Of a stretch of DNA of 64,000 nt, positions 23,279-33,812 are shown in pieces. Every line of letters starts with the position of its first letter. Position 1 is the stretch's first letter. The notes below the pieces were generated by a model, which was not told the origin of the DNA, searched no databases, and saw only the letters and a program-made list of their open reading frames with translations. This DNA is from Pseudopyrenochaeta lycopersici (taxonomy: Eukaryota; Ascomycota; Dothideomycetes; Pleosporales; Pseudopyrenochaetaceae): NCBI GenBank assembly GCA_003313425.1, contig NHZP01000052.1, forward strand, positions 1 through 64,000, in the 5' to 3' direction. The position numbers and the translations under genes are program-made.

Positions 23279-25721
23279 ATGAACCAGGCCATTCAAGTGG
23301 TTGCATGCTGGAGATGCCGCAAGCAAAAGGTTGATTCCACACTGGCCTAGCTCTGCATGCACCATCTAACTCAGTACGCTAATTCCCGAGAAGCTTAGAT
23401 GTACCCGTGAGCAGCCAGAATGTCGTCGCTGCAAGCGCGCAAACCGGCCATGCTCTTATCCTCCTCCACCAGATCGAAAGAGACTCGCGGTGGAGCGCGC
23501 GCGTGAACGAGTTGATCCAACAGACGTTGATGTAGAAGCTTCCTTGCAGCATATTCGTCCTGCTCGAGAGAATTCAAATAGATCTTCTGATACAAATAAT
23601 CCGAAGAGCTCGGTCTCTCTCCCGCATAATGTTACTGGTGTCGGACTCTTGCAGCGCTCTTTGCCGCCGGCAACAATCGCCCGTCGTTCCATGACGCAGC
23701 CTGTGGATGAAAGATCATCGATTCCACATGACTTTGACAGAGTGCAACTTGCTGACGAGGTTGCCTTGTTTCTCATCGAAATATACTTTGAGAGACATTA
23801 CCAGGCTGACCTCCTCTTCGACAAGCAGAACTTTGTCCAAGACTATTTAGCACAGAGGCTTCCGAGCTTCGTCTCTCTTGCTGTCTTTGCATTCGCCTCG
23901 TTGTAAGCATATCACAATGGTCTGATACGTATGTATCACTAATATAATGCTAGGTTTTTAAAACATGTCCCTGGAGGCGCGATACAGGGTGACATTGACA
24001 TTACGGAAATTGCCCACGCAGACTGGCGCGCGATTGGAGAGCAATGGGCCGAACAGGCCAGCAAGGCTGCCCTGATGAATGCAGATAAGCCATGCCTTGA
24101 GCATGTTCAAGCTCTTCAAATATTGGCCATGGTTTGGCTGGCGAAATCAGAAACCAGGAGAACGAACATGCACACAGGTATTCTTTTAATCGTCAAGTCG
24201 TCTCGTTGATACTTTACTGACCTGTGGGTTTCCTCTACAGCCATCGCCTATCGCACTTGCCGGATATTACACTTCAATCAGCCAAGCTCGGACTGGGCGA
24301 ACCGTACCTCCATAGAATCAAAACTTAGACTGAGATGCTTTTGGGCCTGTTGGCTTACAAAATGTGCTAGTCAGCCTAATGCGCGTTTCCCGTCGACTTG
24401 TTGGGCTGAAGTAGTAGGCTGTCCATTGCCTAATGATACCTATGTGGGCTCCATGCCTAACCCCGAAAAATTCGTCGATAAGGATGGTTCTATCCAAGAA
24501 GATGCGACACTTGGCGAAAACCATGGGCTAGACTTCACCTCTGCTTTGGTCATGATTCATGGACTTTGGTACGTATGGCGTTTGCTATCGGAAACTAAGG
24601 CTTACTGTGGCTAGGTGGGAAGTGCAGCACTTCACGTCTTCGATGCAGGGAAATTGCCACACAGCATACGATCCGACTTCGAGGATCCATTCGCTTGATG
24701 AAAGACTGGACAATATGCACAGCCGCATGGACAGTTCCATACAATATAACTCTAGCACTGCAGGTGCTGCTATCAATTCGACGGTTTCGAGTCGTATCTT
24801 TTCGTTGAATTACTTGTATCATATTTGTCACTGCTACTTGCACTCGGCATTAGTACCTGTGCTCTCCTGTAGCAGGCAAATACCGATTTTGCCGCGGAGG
24901 GTCTTACGGTTAGCTGCTGAGCAAGCATGGAAGCATTCTTCTATCATGCTGGATATGACAGAAAATTTTCTGATGCGAAAGGGAGTCACATCTAAACTGT
25001 GGCCGATAGTCGGATATGGTTCGTATATTTGCGCTGCGATCCAATTACGATGTTTGTTAGCTCTTGGGCAATTAAATTGCCAGCGTTTGGATCGCTGCAA
25101 GACTCTTCTTCGACTTGCTGGTGAGCTCACCAACTATTGGAAGAATTTGCAGCCTCTGGTCAGTCATTCTTAGCCGTTTGACTTTATTTTTACTTCTCTA
25201 ACCAGTTGTAGCATGCTCACATGGAGCGACAGTTTGCCCAGGCGCAGACCCTCATTTCTCCCCAGGAAGAATGTCGTGACCAAAACAAACAAAGCCATGA
25301 AGGAATCATAGATGGCATCATTAGGCAAGATGCCTCGTTAACGGTAAATTTGCCTACGTTTATTTCCACATACGTCGCCGACGAAGACCGCCTGAAGTTG
25401 ATTGCGCCGGATTTGCAGCCACACTCTAGTCCCGATGCATCTGCAGGCTCACTTAACTTTCCAAAACCCGGAAACAGTTCAGAGATTTTGAGCACATCAG
25501 GGCGCGACGATTCCAGCGATCCTCAAAACGTGGCTGAAGTCTGGTCTTTCGGGCAGGACACCACAGCGACTGAATCTATCGATGATACCAGATCATTTAA
25601 TGAACTTACAGCAATGCACGACAACATTACATGGTGGAACGAAGCTCCAGATGCTCTAGCAGATGTGTTTGGGGGTAGATTTCTTGTTCCTGAACATGCT
25701 TTTCCATTCGATTTGTATTGA
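23279..25721 (+). CDS. Zn2Cys6 fungal transcription factor with middle homology region
   Basis: Six exons (23,279-23,329; 23,394-23,902; 23,954-24,177; 24,241-24,568; 24,615-25,158; 25,212-25,721) encode 721 aa. Splicing exon 1 to exon 2 assembles a canonical binuclear zinc cluster (residues about 10-37): CWRCRKQK joined to LRCTREQPECRRC and a final RPC. The middle carries the fungal-specific factor domain ('ILAMVWLAKSETRR', 'AIAYRTCRILHFN', 'RCFWACWLTKC'). The C-terminus is acidic and Ser/Thr-rich, probably an activation region. It likely regulates the adjacent cupin-FAH-MFS genes (inference from position). All junctions are in frame and introns are 46-64 nt. Confidence 0.9.
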
Positions 25722-26095
25722 ATAGCGATGGATTTTACTTAGGAGTAGTGCTCATATACGAGTCAGTCCATACTTTTTTATCTTAATTGCTCTAATATAT
25801 TTCGTTGTAAGCAAGATATGACAGCTAAATTGCTTTTAGAGTCGTTCACTTCCAACTATTTAAGTTTCTCTTTTCACTGCCATCGCTGCTACTGCACAAG
25901 ATATTCATGTACGTACTTTGCTTCTTTTTTTCTCTTGCTGCACATCCTAGGCCTGTGTATGAGGCTGTTATATAATATAAATCTACACCACTTTTACCCT
26001 TCCATTGGTAATGCTCTTCTGATCATTCACTTTTATGCTTTTCTATATACTACGCTGTTGACTGGAGCAGTAGAAGAACTTCGCTTGCTTCCAGT
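25722..26095. other. Intergenic between convergent Zn2Cys6 and glycosyltransferase genes
   Basis: 374 bp of 3' flanks, AT-rich. A 93-codon plus-strand frame (25,818-26,099) ends over the glycosyltransferase stop and has no recognisable features. Confidence 0.5.
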
Positions 26096-27881
26096 TTAAT
26101 CGTTGCTGACAGTGATTCGCGTCTTCCCCCACCGAAAATTATCTAAGTGATACAACGAATAGATCTGGATAGCCCCAGCAACTAACCAACCAAATAAATT
26201 GCACAAAATGGCACCAAGAAGGTATTGAATGACCTCAGTGAATGTCCTTGGATACATGAAAACAATTAACAAGTCCCAAACCTTACGATAGACAACAAGG
26301 AAATGAAATATAAAGCCAGTGTATCCTTGAAAATCTCCTCCTAGAATCTTTCGGTTAGCATTTCGTTCGCGTAAGTAAGGGTGATTATACAGGAGTACCT
26401 ACTCACAAAACCTGAAATAGGCATAGACAATGTGACACCCCAATTTATTACCGCTAAGGCTGCGGCAATCCTTTCAACCCAGTTAGTTGTTCTATTAGAT
26501 GCCAGGAGAACGTCGCTTGTAATTGGTCCCAGCGACCACCGGCGACGTTGACTGAGGAACACTGAAAAGGATTGCGGCACGGAGGTATACGCCCTAGCAG
26601 AGAGACACATACGAGTTTCGACGTCAGTGTTCTCGCGAAGTACCAGACACACATGGTCCCTATCCTCACTCATCATCGACTGAATTGTTCGGAAGAGGCC
26701 GTCCTTCTCCTCTGGGTAATACCCAAACTGTCGAAGTATTTTGTCTCCGCAAGTGCTCTCTACTACTCGGAGAAGTTGACAGCATCCTGGGAGGCAAGTA
26801 ACTTTTCTGCTCGTAAGATCTTGGCGAAGACGCCGACGGTACTGACCAATCGCGTATTCTGCGTTCTGGTATAGATACATAAGGGAGAACGGTGTGGATG
26901 TCGCGAAGTCGGCTAGAATGCAGCCACATACTCCAACAACCTTGTCACCTTCTCTCGCGGTTTGAATGAGGTTGAAAGCACATTCCACGTCGAACCGAGT
27001 ATCCGCGTCCATGCCGATAACATACTCAGCAGAAGAAATTGAAGCTTTAATGAGGAATTCGGAGAACTCAATGAAGAAACCAGGTGAAAGAATGCCTGAT
27101 GATGGGTTGATATCGCGCTGATTGAACTTGTGCAGGAATGAACGAACAAGGATAATGCCATCTCTTTTCCCTCGGTTCTCTTTTTTGATAATGCAAAAGA
27201 CAGGGAGGCCTCTGAAACTGCCCTGCACGATTTCGACATCCATTTCGCTACCGTCCCAGGAAGTGTAAGCTTTGCTGACGGAATTGCTGATTGGACGCTC
27301 AATGATATCTTCTGTAAGATATTCCGCTGTGGTTTTCGCCATGCCCTTACCCTTGCACCGCCCATCACAGACGATGATGACAGCCTTCTTATGGGCGTCG
27401 AGATGTCTTTGCTCAGCGAGTGAATCCAATGAATTCATCAACTCTGCATATGTTTCATTGTAGCAGGGAAGCAGATAGATGATGTTTTCCAGAGTTTCTG
27501 GTACCTTCGGTATGCGTGAGTTGGCTCGCCTGAAAGGATAGAATACTAAGATTGTCGAAATCTCAATGAAGTCTGTCAGTGGCTGGAGGATAGTGATTGG
27601 AAGTAGCAACCAGTAGTACTTCGAAAATGATATCGATAGATAGATTAGAGCAAGGCTATCATAATTAGTTACTATTCACATGTATTCAAAATCGAGAATG
27701 ACATTTGTATTTGTACTCACTTTGCGGGAAGAAAGAGAGATAAGAATACATATTTCTCTAGCCTTAACCGTCGCGCGTTAACAGAGGGAAGATGTTCGAT
27801 AGCTGTCCGCAAACTTCGTGAAGAAAGAGAAATTGTTCTCTTCCTAAGTTTTCTCGGAAGAATTTGGTACTCGTTCGCCAT
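26096..27881 (-). CDS. Chitin-synthase-like family 2 glycosyltransferase
   Basis: Minus-strand exons 27,881-27,721, 27,655-26,403 and 26,340-26,096 give about 552 aa, much shorter than classical chitin synthases (over 850 aa). Membrane segments near residues 45-95 are followed by the GT2 domain with 'LLPCYNET', 'IIVCDGRCKGKG', 'NRGKRDG', 'GMDADTRF', 'VTCLPGCCQLLRV', 'SEDRDH' and 'QRRRW'. These are counterparts of the donor-binding Asp residues, the acceptor region and the QRRRW motif of processive beta-glycan synthases. C-terminal membrane helices and 'NFRWGKTR' end the protein. It probably polymerises a UDP-activated sugar, most simply UDP-GlcNAc, across the plasma membrane. It is divergent from a UDP-sugar dehydrogenase and near a chitin deacetylase, which points to a modified polymer. 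The last splice donor is the least certain part. Confidence 0.85.
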
Positions 27882-28868
27882 GACAGATATGGATCGGTAG
27901 GGTGATCAATTTGGTGTTATCCTTGACCAAAAGCTGAAACTTAAAGTAATAAGAGTGTTGAATCTACAAGACGCAAAGATAAGGGCTGAATTACGAAACC
28001 CAGTTCACCCAAGCTAAGATATTGACAGGAAAATGGAAGTTTCCTGATGACCAAGATGTATGCACATTCCACCAATTTAAATAGTAGCCTTTTCTATTCT
28101 CGAAAAGGAGCAAATATCTTTTCCCTTTGCGCCGGACCCTCCGGATGATTGCCTATTTAGAACGGTGTTCTAGAACCCGCTTCAAGACTAGGGACGTGCT
28201 CAGCAAAACGAGGGGTTGACTCGCATACCTGGAGCAACTGTTGTCTTGGATTTTTAGGAAGGCTTTGAAATCCTCCTCCAGAGCTGACGTGTCTTACGAT
28301 CTACTACACCGAGCAATATTATCTTTCTGCATTTGGTTGGTTACACAACTACTAGTCACACTGTTCCTTGGCGTGTGCCAGCTACATAGTGTTGTTCTGA
28401 CGACCTAGTATCTATACTAAATCTTCCAACTAAGAGTATTATACACCATTGAAATTTTTCACGCAATTCAAATAAGATTAGTAACGTACGCTATTGCGTC
28501 TCGCTGTCACAATGAGGCCAAAACAAAACCGGTGCCAGTAGCAGAAAGGAGAGCTCTAAAGATCGACCGCGACAAATTTAGGGGCGAGATTCAGGAATAT
28601 TGGCTCGTGTTTGAAATAAGGCCGAAACAAGTCAAGCCAAGCTTAAGATTCAGGTTCGCGAAGCCAAGTCTTGCTTTCTCACGATTTTCTAATCTCAATG
28701 CGGCTGTTGCGAGATGAATCTTTTATAACTCCTATGTAAGGTTACGTCTACAATCACATCTTCAAACGTGAATAGCCTTCATATTTACACTCTTACTTCC
28801 CAAATCTATTCTGCTATTCCACAATCTTCTTAGCAGATTCAATCCTTACTCTACCTCTACCACCCAAT
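27882..28868. promoter_or_regulatory. Shared divergent promoter region, glycosyltransferase / UDP-sugar dehydrogenase
   Basis: 987 bp between the two starts. A pyrimidine-rich stretch ('cttctta', 'ctctacctctaccaccc') directly precedes the dehydrogenase ATG. A 61-codon frame at 28,532-28,717 has no support as a gene. The divergent arrangement suggests joint regulation. Confidence 0.45.
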
Positions 28869-30190
28869 ATGGTCGTATCGAGATCCCGACACGAGGAGTA
28901 CATCATACCTGTACCCACACGCGATTCAAGAGGGAACAAGGGTTCTCCAATTATTGCCGTCCTTGGAGTTGGCTACGTCGGTTCACATCTTGTTCGAATT
29001 TTCTCCTCTTCTCTAGATGTAATTGGCTACGATATATCGAGCACAAGGGTAGAAAACTTAAGATCCCAAAAACTCCAGTCGAACCACATTAGATTTTCGA
29101 ACAATCTGGAGGACCTGAAAAGCGCGTCCCACTTCCTGATTGCAGTGCCAACGACTTTGGGGCTAGATGGCAGCGTCAATCTGTCTCACGTAGAGAGCGC
29201 TCTGAAGGTCGTAGAGCGGTATGCGCGCCGGGGTTCGATCGTTGTAATTGAGAGTACTGTTGCCATTGGGACAACCCGAAGGCTGCTTGAGCCCCTTGCT
29301 AGGTCTCGTGGAATTTTCGCTGGAATGTCTCCAGAGGTATGATATTTCAAGTCGTCTTTGCTTTAAAGCCTTGATTATGAAAGATCTTCTGATAGTTTAA
29401 ACAGCGCGTAGATCCAGGTCGATTGTCCCCGCCTGCCTGCTCTATTCCGAAAATAGTGTCTGGACTCGATGATGTCGTCCCTGGATCACTCAAAACAATC
29501 AAAGAGCTATACAGCTTGGTATTTGATACCATCGTCCCAGTAAGCAAACCGGAGGTAGCAGAAATGGTCAAGATGTACGAAAACTGCCAAAGGACAATAG
29601 CTATCGCGTACGCAAATGAGATGGCTGATGCATGCGTTCCTTTCGGTATTGACCCCTTTGAAGTAGCCGAAACAGCAGCGAGCAAACCTTTTGGTTACCT
29701 CCCAATATTTCCCTCCCTAGGAATTGGTGGACACTGTATACCGGTGAATCCGATCTATTTCATGTCAACATGCAGATTGCCACTCCTTCAGCATGCGCAT
29801 GAGCAAATGTCCACACGGCCTTCTAAGGTTGCGAGCAAGCTACTTGAATCCTTACTGGATGAGAACCACCGAATTTTTGGGGCGAACCACCAACCGCGTC
29901 TGCTCGTAGTCGGGCTGGGTTTCAAAGCAGGCCAGTCTGACCTGGCAAACTCCCCCGGAATACAGTTACTGGATTTCATGCGTCATTCGGCCAAGGTGGA
30001 TTTGATGTTCTGCGACCCTTTGGTTGAGCAAGCATTCGTTCCAGAAGTCCCAAAGCTGAATGACATCCACTGGACGCCAGATATATTGGAAACGTTCAAT
30101 GCAATTGTTGTGGCAATCAAACAGCCAGGACTCGACTACAATATCTTAGAGGGTTTACAGGGCGTCAGGGTAGATGTTTGGCAACGATGA
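28869..30190 (+). CDS. Nucleotide-sugar 6-dehydrogenase (UDP-glucose/GDP-mannose dehydrogenase family, UDP-HexNAc-like)
   Basis: Two exons (28,869-29,336; 29,405-30,190) encode 417 aa. An N-terminal Rossmann motif 'VLGVGYVG', 'VIESTVAIGTTR', then 'GMSPE' joined by splicing to 'RVDPGR', the central helices, catalytic 'GIGGHCIPVNP' (Cys about residue 267) and the C-terminal UDP-binding domain ('LVVGLGFKAGQSDLANSP'). These enzymes oxidise the C6 hydroxyl of a UDP-sugar to a carboxylate using two NAD+. The SPERVDPG and GGHCIPV signatures are those of UDP-GlcNAc/ManNAc dehydrogenases, whereas UDP-glucose dehydrogenases usually show NPEFLREG and GGSCFPKD. The product may therefore be a UDP-aminouronic acid. 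It would supply the divergent glycosyltransferase. Confidence 0.9.
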
Positions 30191-31565
30191 TAGAGGTGCG
30201 GACAAGTTGTCGCAAGCGGCTGTTATGATAGTTTAGACCCTATATTAGTGTTCTAGAGAAGGTCGCGTGGATTAGTGATGTTGTAGGTACACTACCTCAA
30301 AATGAGTGAATTCATTGATTCAATTTTGAGGTTGGTCTGTTCCGTAATTGCGCACGACAATATTTTGTTCGAAAGACGTTCGAGAATGGGGGCTTGTCCT
30401 CCTTGCATCGGAAGTTTCAGTGAATTTTGAGACTGAGGCTCCGGTTTGAAATCGGGGCTACGCCCGATGGTGTTTTCTGTCAAATAGAGGCTTTAGTTAC
30501 ACAGGAAGTGCCCCTTATTTGTTAGTGCTTCATTAGAATCTTTTTACCCCTGCTTAGTGTTGACTCAACCCGCGATCTACCTGCTTAAGCGATCAAGTCT
30601 CTCCGGTTTCAAAGTAGGGGAGAATGCTTTAGGTTAAAAGCTATACCTCTGAAACTTTGCACGTGACTCTCCTTTACAAAACAATATTTAACTAGCTTTA
30701 AATCTAATTAATCAAGAGCCTGTCTGCGTTCTCGCACATCAAATCACGGTTTACATTTCCATTCCAACGTAGCTGGGATGGGCCCAGGCGCTAGGAAATC
30801 CTCGCTAATTATATTCAGCCCGAAACGAGACCGAAGCCTTCGGTGAAGAGAACAGGTTATGAGCATAACGCAAATTGCCTATAGCTTTAGCAATACCCTA
30901 ATGTTTGCTAAAGGTCGTCGTTAGTTACGCAAGCAGTGTTCCTATCCCCGGTCTGCCCGCACCTTTCGCAATCGTGCAAGTTTTCTTCTACAAACCGGTG
31001 ATTGGATGATAAGAGTGAGCAATCCTGCACGGAGGCTCCGCGCGTTGTGTTTGTGAGGTAGACGCTATGCAAATCAGAAGGACCGATAATAAACCTGCCA
31101 AGACCCCTGTTACCACTATTTTGTATTTGCTAGCTCTAAGGACGACGGAAGAGCCGAAGTTACGGAAGCGGGTTATAGATTGGGTTCTGCACTAAGAATC
31201 ATGTTCAGCCTCTTTCGGCCCATTTTTGTGGTTCCAAATGGATTCTTGGGTGTTGGTCATCTTTCAAATGATGGGTCATCCCGAAACCGGTCCGAGCCGG
31301 CTAGACTGCACACCGGTTCGAGTCTGATTCGAATTGGGCGAATACTTTATGTGTTCTAGCCTTTCTGTACGATGGTCTTATGAAACTAAGGTGATTCTCA
31401 GAAGATATACTGTTGGACACTCACTAGGTAACAGCTGAACGGTTTATGCAGACCTCCAATACTTGTAGCCGAGTTCCACGTAAGGTAGATTTAATACGTC
31501 CGTCCACAATCAGACAAAGAAACTTCTTTTACCACGACTGTGATAAAAGAACTAAATAGAACAGC
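30191..31565. other. Intergenic, no supported gene; may hold the missing first exon of the deacetylase
   Basis: 1,375 bp with stops in all frames and no domain I recognise. A 'cacaccggttcgagtctgat' stretch near 31,309 resembles a tRNA T-arm but has no acceptor or anticodon arms around it. A signal-peptide exon for the downstream deacetylase could lie here but I could not identify one. Confidence 0.45.
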
Positions 31566-32681
31566 ATGACTATGTCTCTAAATACATTCAATCCTTTCTA
31601 TTTCAGTCCTAACGCAGGTCTCTGCCCAGTCTATCAGCCTCCCCTTAATACGAATGGACGCTGGTACGGAAGATGTGGACCGGAAGGCAATGGAGCGGCT
31701 TGTGACAATTGCTGTTCTTCTTCTGTATGTGTTTCCCTCACCAGAGTACTGTAAATCAACATTTTGCTTTCTCTAATCGTATAGGGATACTGCACGTCGG
31801 ATCCGAAACACTGCGCCGCGCCCATGTGTCTATCTGAGTATGGACTGGCATGTGACGCAAATAAATGGCCCCCAGGCGAGGATACATCTACCGCTCCTCG
31901 GCCTAGACTAGGGAATGTGCCATATGGCAAATTTTTCAGACACTGTACGGTACAAGGTACCGTTGCGCTGACGTTCGACGATGGACCCGGCGAGTGGACC
32001 TCCGATCTTCTCGATATTCTAAAGGCGAACGATGTAAAGGCAACCTTCTTTGTAATCGGCCTAAACCTGTGGAAGGGCACTAGTGGTGATCCAGCAGCAA
32101 TAATAAGGCGGATGTACGACGAAGGGCATCAGGTCGCAGCCCACACCTGGAGTCATAAGGACATGAATAAAGTTACGTCGCAACAACGAATAGATGAAAT
32201 GGCGAAGACCGAAATTGCTCTGAACAGTATTTTGGGCTTCTTTCCAACATACTGGCGACCGCCATACAATAATTGCGGCGTAGAGTGCCAAGAAGACATG
32301 AATACTCTCGGATACCACGTAGTGAGTCAAAAACTTTCTGCGAAAGACTTAGTTGACATCGACCAGACTTCATATGATATCGATTCTCTTGACCAGAAAT
32401 GTAATCTCACATATTCTAAAGAAAACTTTCTTGCCGAAATCACTAGCCGCCACTCGTCGAACTCAGCCTGGCTGCCGCTCTCCCACGATATTCATTATGG
32501 AACGGTTCATGAGTTTGCCCAGTTTATGATTGAACATTCGCGAGAACAGGGGTATAGACTGGTGAGACTGGGCGAATGTTTGGACGATGCTGAGGAGAAT
32601 TGGTATCGGGACCCTATTACAGGCGGTCCAATTAAGAGTCCATTAAATGAGGCGAAAAGTACTGAAACTATAAGCAGATAG
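31566..32681 (+). CDS. Chitin/polysaccharide deacetylase (NodB-type, CE4) with N-terminal CBM18 chitin-binding module
   Basis: Exons 31,566-31,724 and 31,785-32,681 (60-nt intron, phase 0) encode 351 aa. Splicing rebuilds a hevein-type CBM18: 'CGPEGNGAACDNCCSSS' joined to 'GYCTSDPKHC' (residues about 37-63). The NodB domain follows with 'TFDDGP' (catalytic and metal Asp), 'HTWSH' (metal His pair), 'RPPY' and a late 'LSHDIH'. It removes N-acetyl groups from chitin-like polymer, outside the membrane. No signal peptide is visible from this ATG. A strong acceptor ('ctatttcag', ending 31,606) suggests a true 5' exon upstream, so the start is doubtful. With the preceding dehydrogenase and glycosyltransferase it suggests tailoring of an amino-polysaccharide. 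Confidence 0.85.
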
Positions 32682-33812
32682 AGATTCCAGAGCGTAAGTA
32701 TTTTACATTTTCCTATATTTGGAAACTAAGCCACGCCACGACAAGTTGCATGGAACATCAGAAGGAAAACGACAAACTGAGACGAAAGTTTTGAAATTCA
32801 TTGAATAATACTACGCACTTTTGGTGAAATTTGCCTTGATAAGGAAAGGGAGAGGTCTCTCCCGTGGGGTGAGGGGACTTGGGAACAAAGGATGTTGATT
32901 ATTTTCTTGTTTGGAAAAAGGTGTTGTGCTCCTTCCGCTTTCCAATAATGGCTAGGATTAAAAATACTTATAGAATTGTATATCCAGTGGCATAACTTAG
33001 TATACATGTATTCGTTCGACTGTCTCAAAGAACTACTTAGCGAGTACCGCACCAATAATTTCATACTAACAGCTTCCTGCCGTAACTTATGTGTTTGACG
33101 ACGGATATACGTAAAGAGCGTTTATTGGCCTAGACCAACGCTCAAGACGAGGTGTAAACCAACACTCGGGACTGTGGAGTTGGCCTCTGAATATCTCCAG
33201 TACTTTTTCAAGACCATTGGCAGCAATCCATGTATATTATTTCTATGATTGATTCGTAGACAGTGGAAAGCTACATATGGACTGTGAGGGTCGCAATGGC
33301 AAAATCGAGAGCAAATGGCATAGAGGTTTCTTCGAGGCATGCGTCACCTGGCATTCTATTCACATAAAAAAACCTCAAATGTTAATCGTACAGATTGGTA
33401 AAGGAAAGGTGCTGCAATCATCACCCCGCAATAAAAGCCTGACAACATACAGTACGATGCCCACCTTGCATATAAATCTAGCACTTGCTGTGAAGCACCA
33501 CCTCCCCTTAACCAATAGATGTTGGGCCGGAGTCCAGAGCTTGGAGTTGTCTGGTAATATATCTGCCAATAGTATGACAGCATGGCGATGTAGCACCGGC
33601 CACGTCGCGACTTGAGACAGCTCAAAATCTGAAACCTCGATTAGATTTTACACCCACCAGGCATTGAAGCTTAGTTACTGTTTTGTTTTGTTTTCGAACC
33701 ACTTTCTTAAGTTCTAGCGTACCCCACTCCTCAACAAGCTTTCGCAGCAAATTCTAGCTATGATATTCTCCACCGCATTCTCTCCCGGTCTACTTTGTGA
33801 CCAACTTCTCAA
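32682..33812. other. Intergenic, no supported gene
   Basis: 1,131 bp with overlapping short frames only (longest 112 codons at 33,277-33,615, no features). A simple 'gttttgttttgttttc' run lies near 33,680. I see nothing else. Confidence 0.5.

Noticed and set aside
25818..26099. 93-codon plus-strand frame with hydrophobic content
   Set aside because: It overlaps the last exon end of the glycosyltransferase, has AT-rich composition and no family signature.
31300..31345. tRNA-like 'ggttcgagtc' T-arm sequence
   Set aside because: No matching acceptor stem, D-arm or anticodon arm could be drawn around it.
31200..31370. Possible upstream signal-peptide exon for the chitin deacetylase
   Set aside because: The frame starting near 31,201 shows no convincing signal peptide and no in-phase donor pairing with the acceptor at 31,606.
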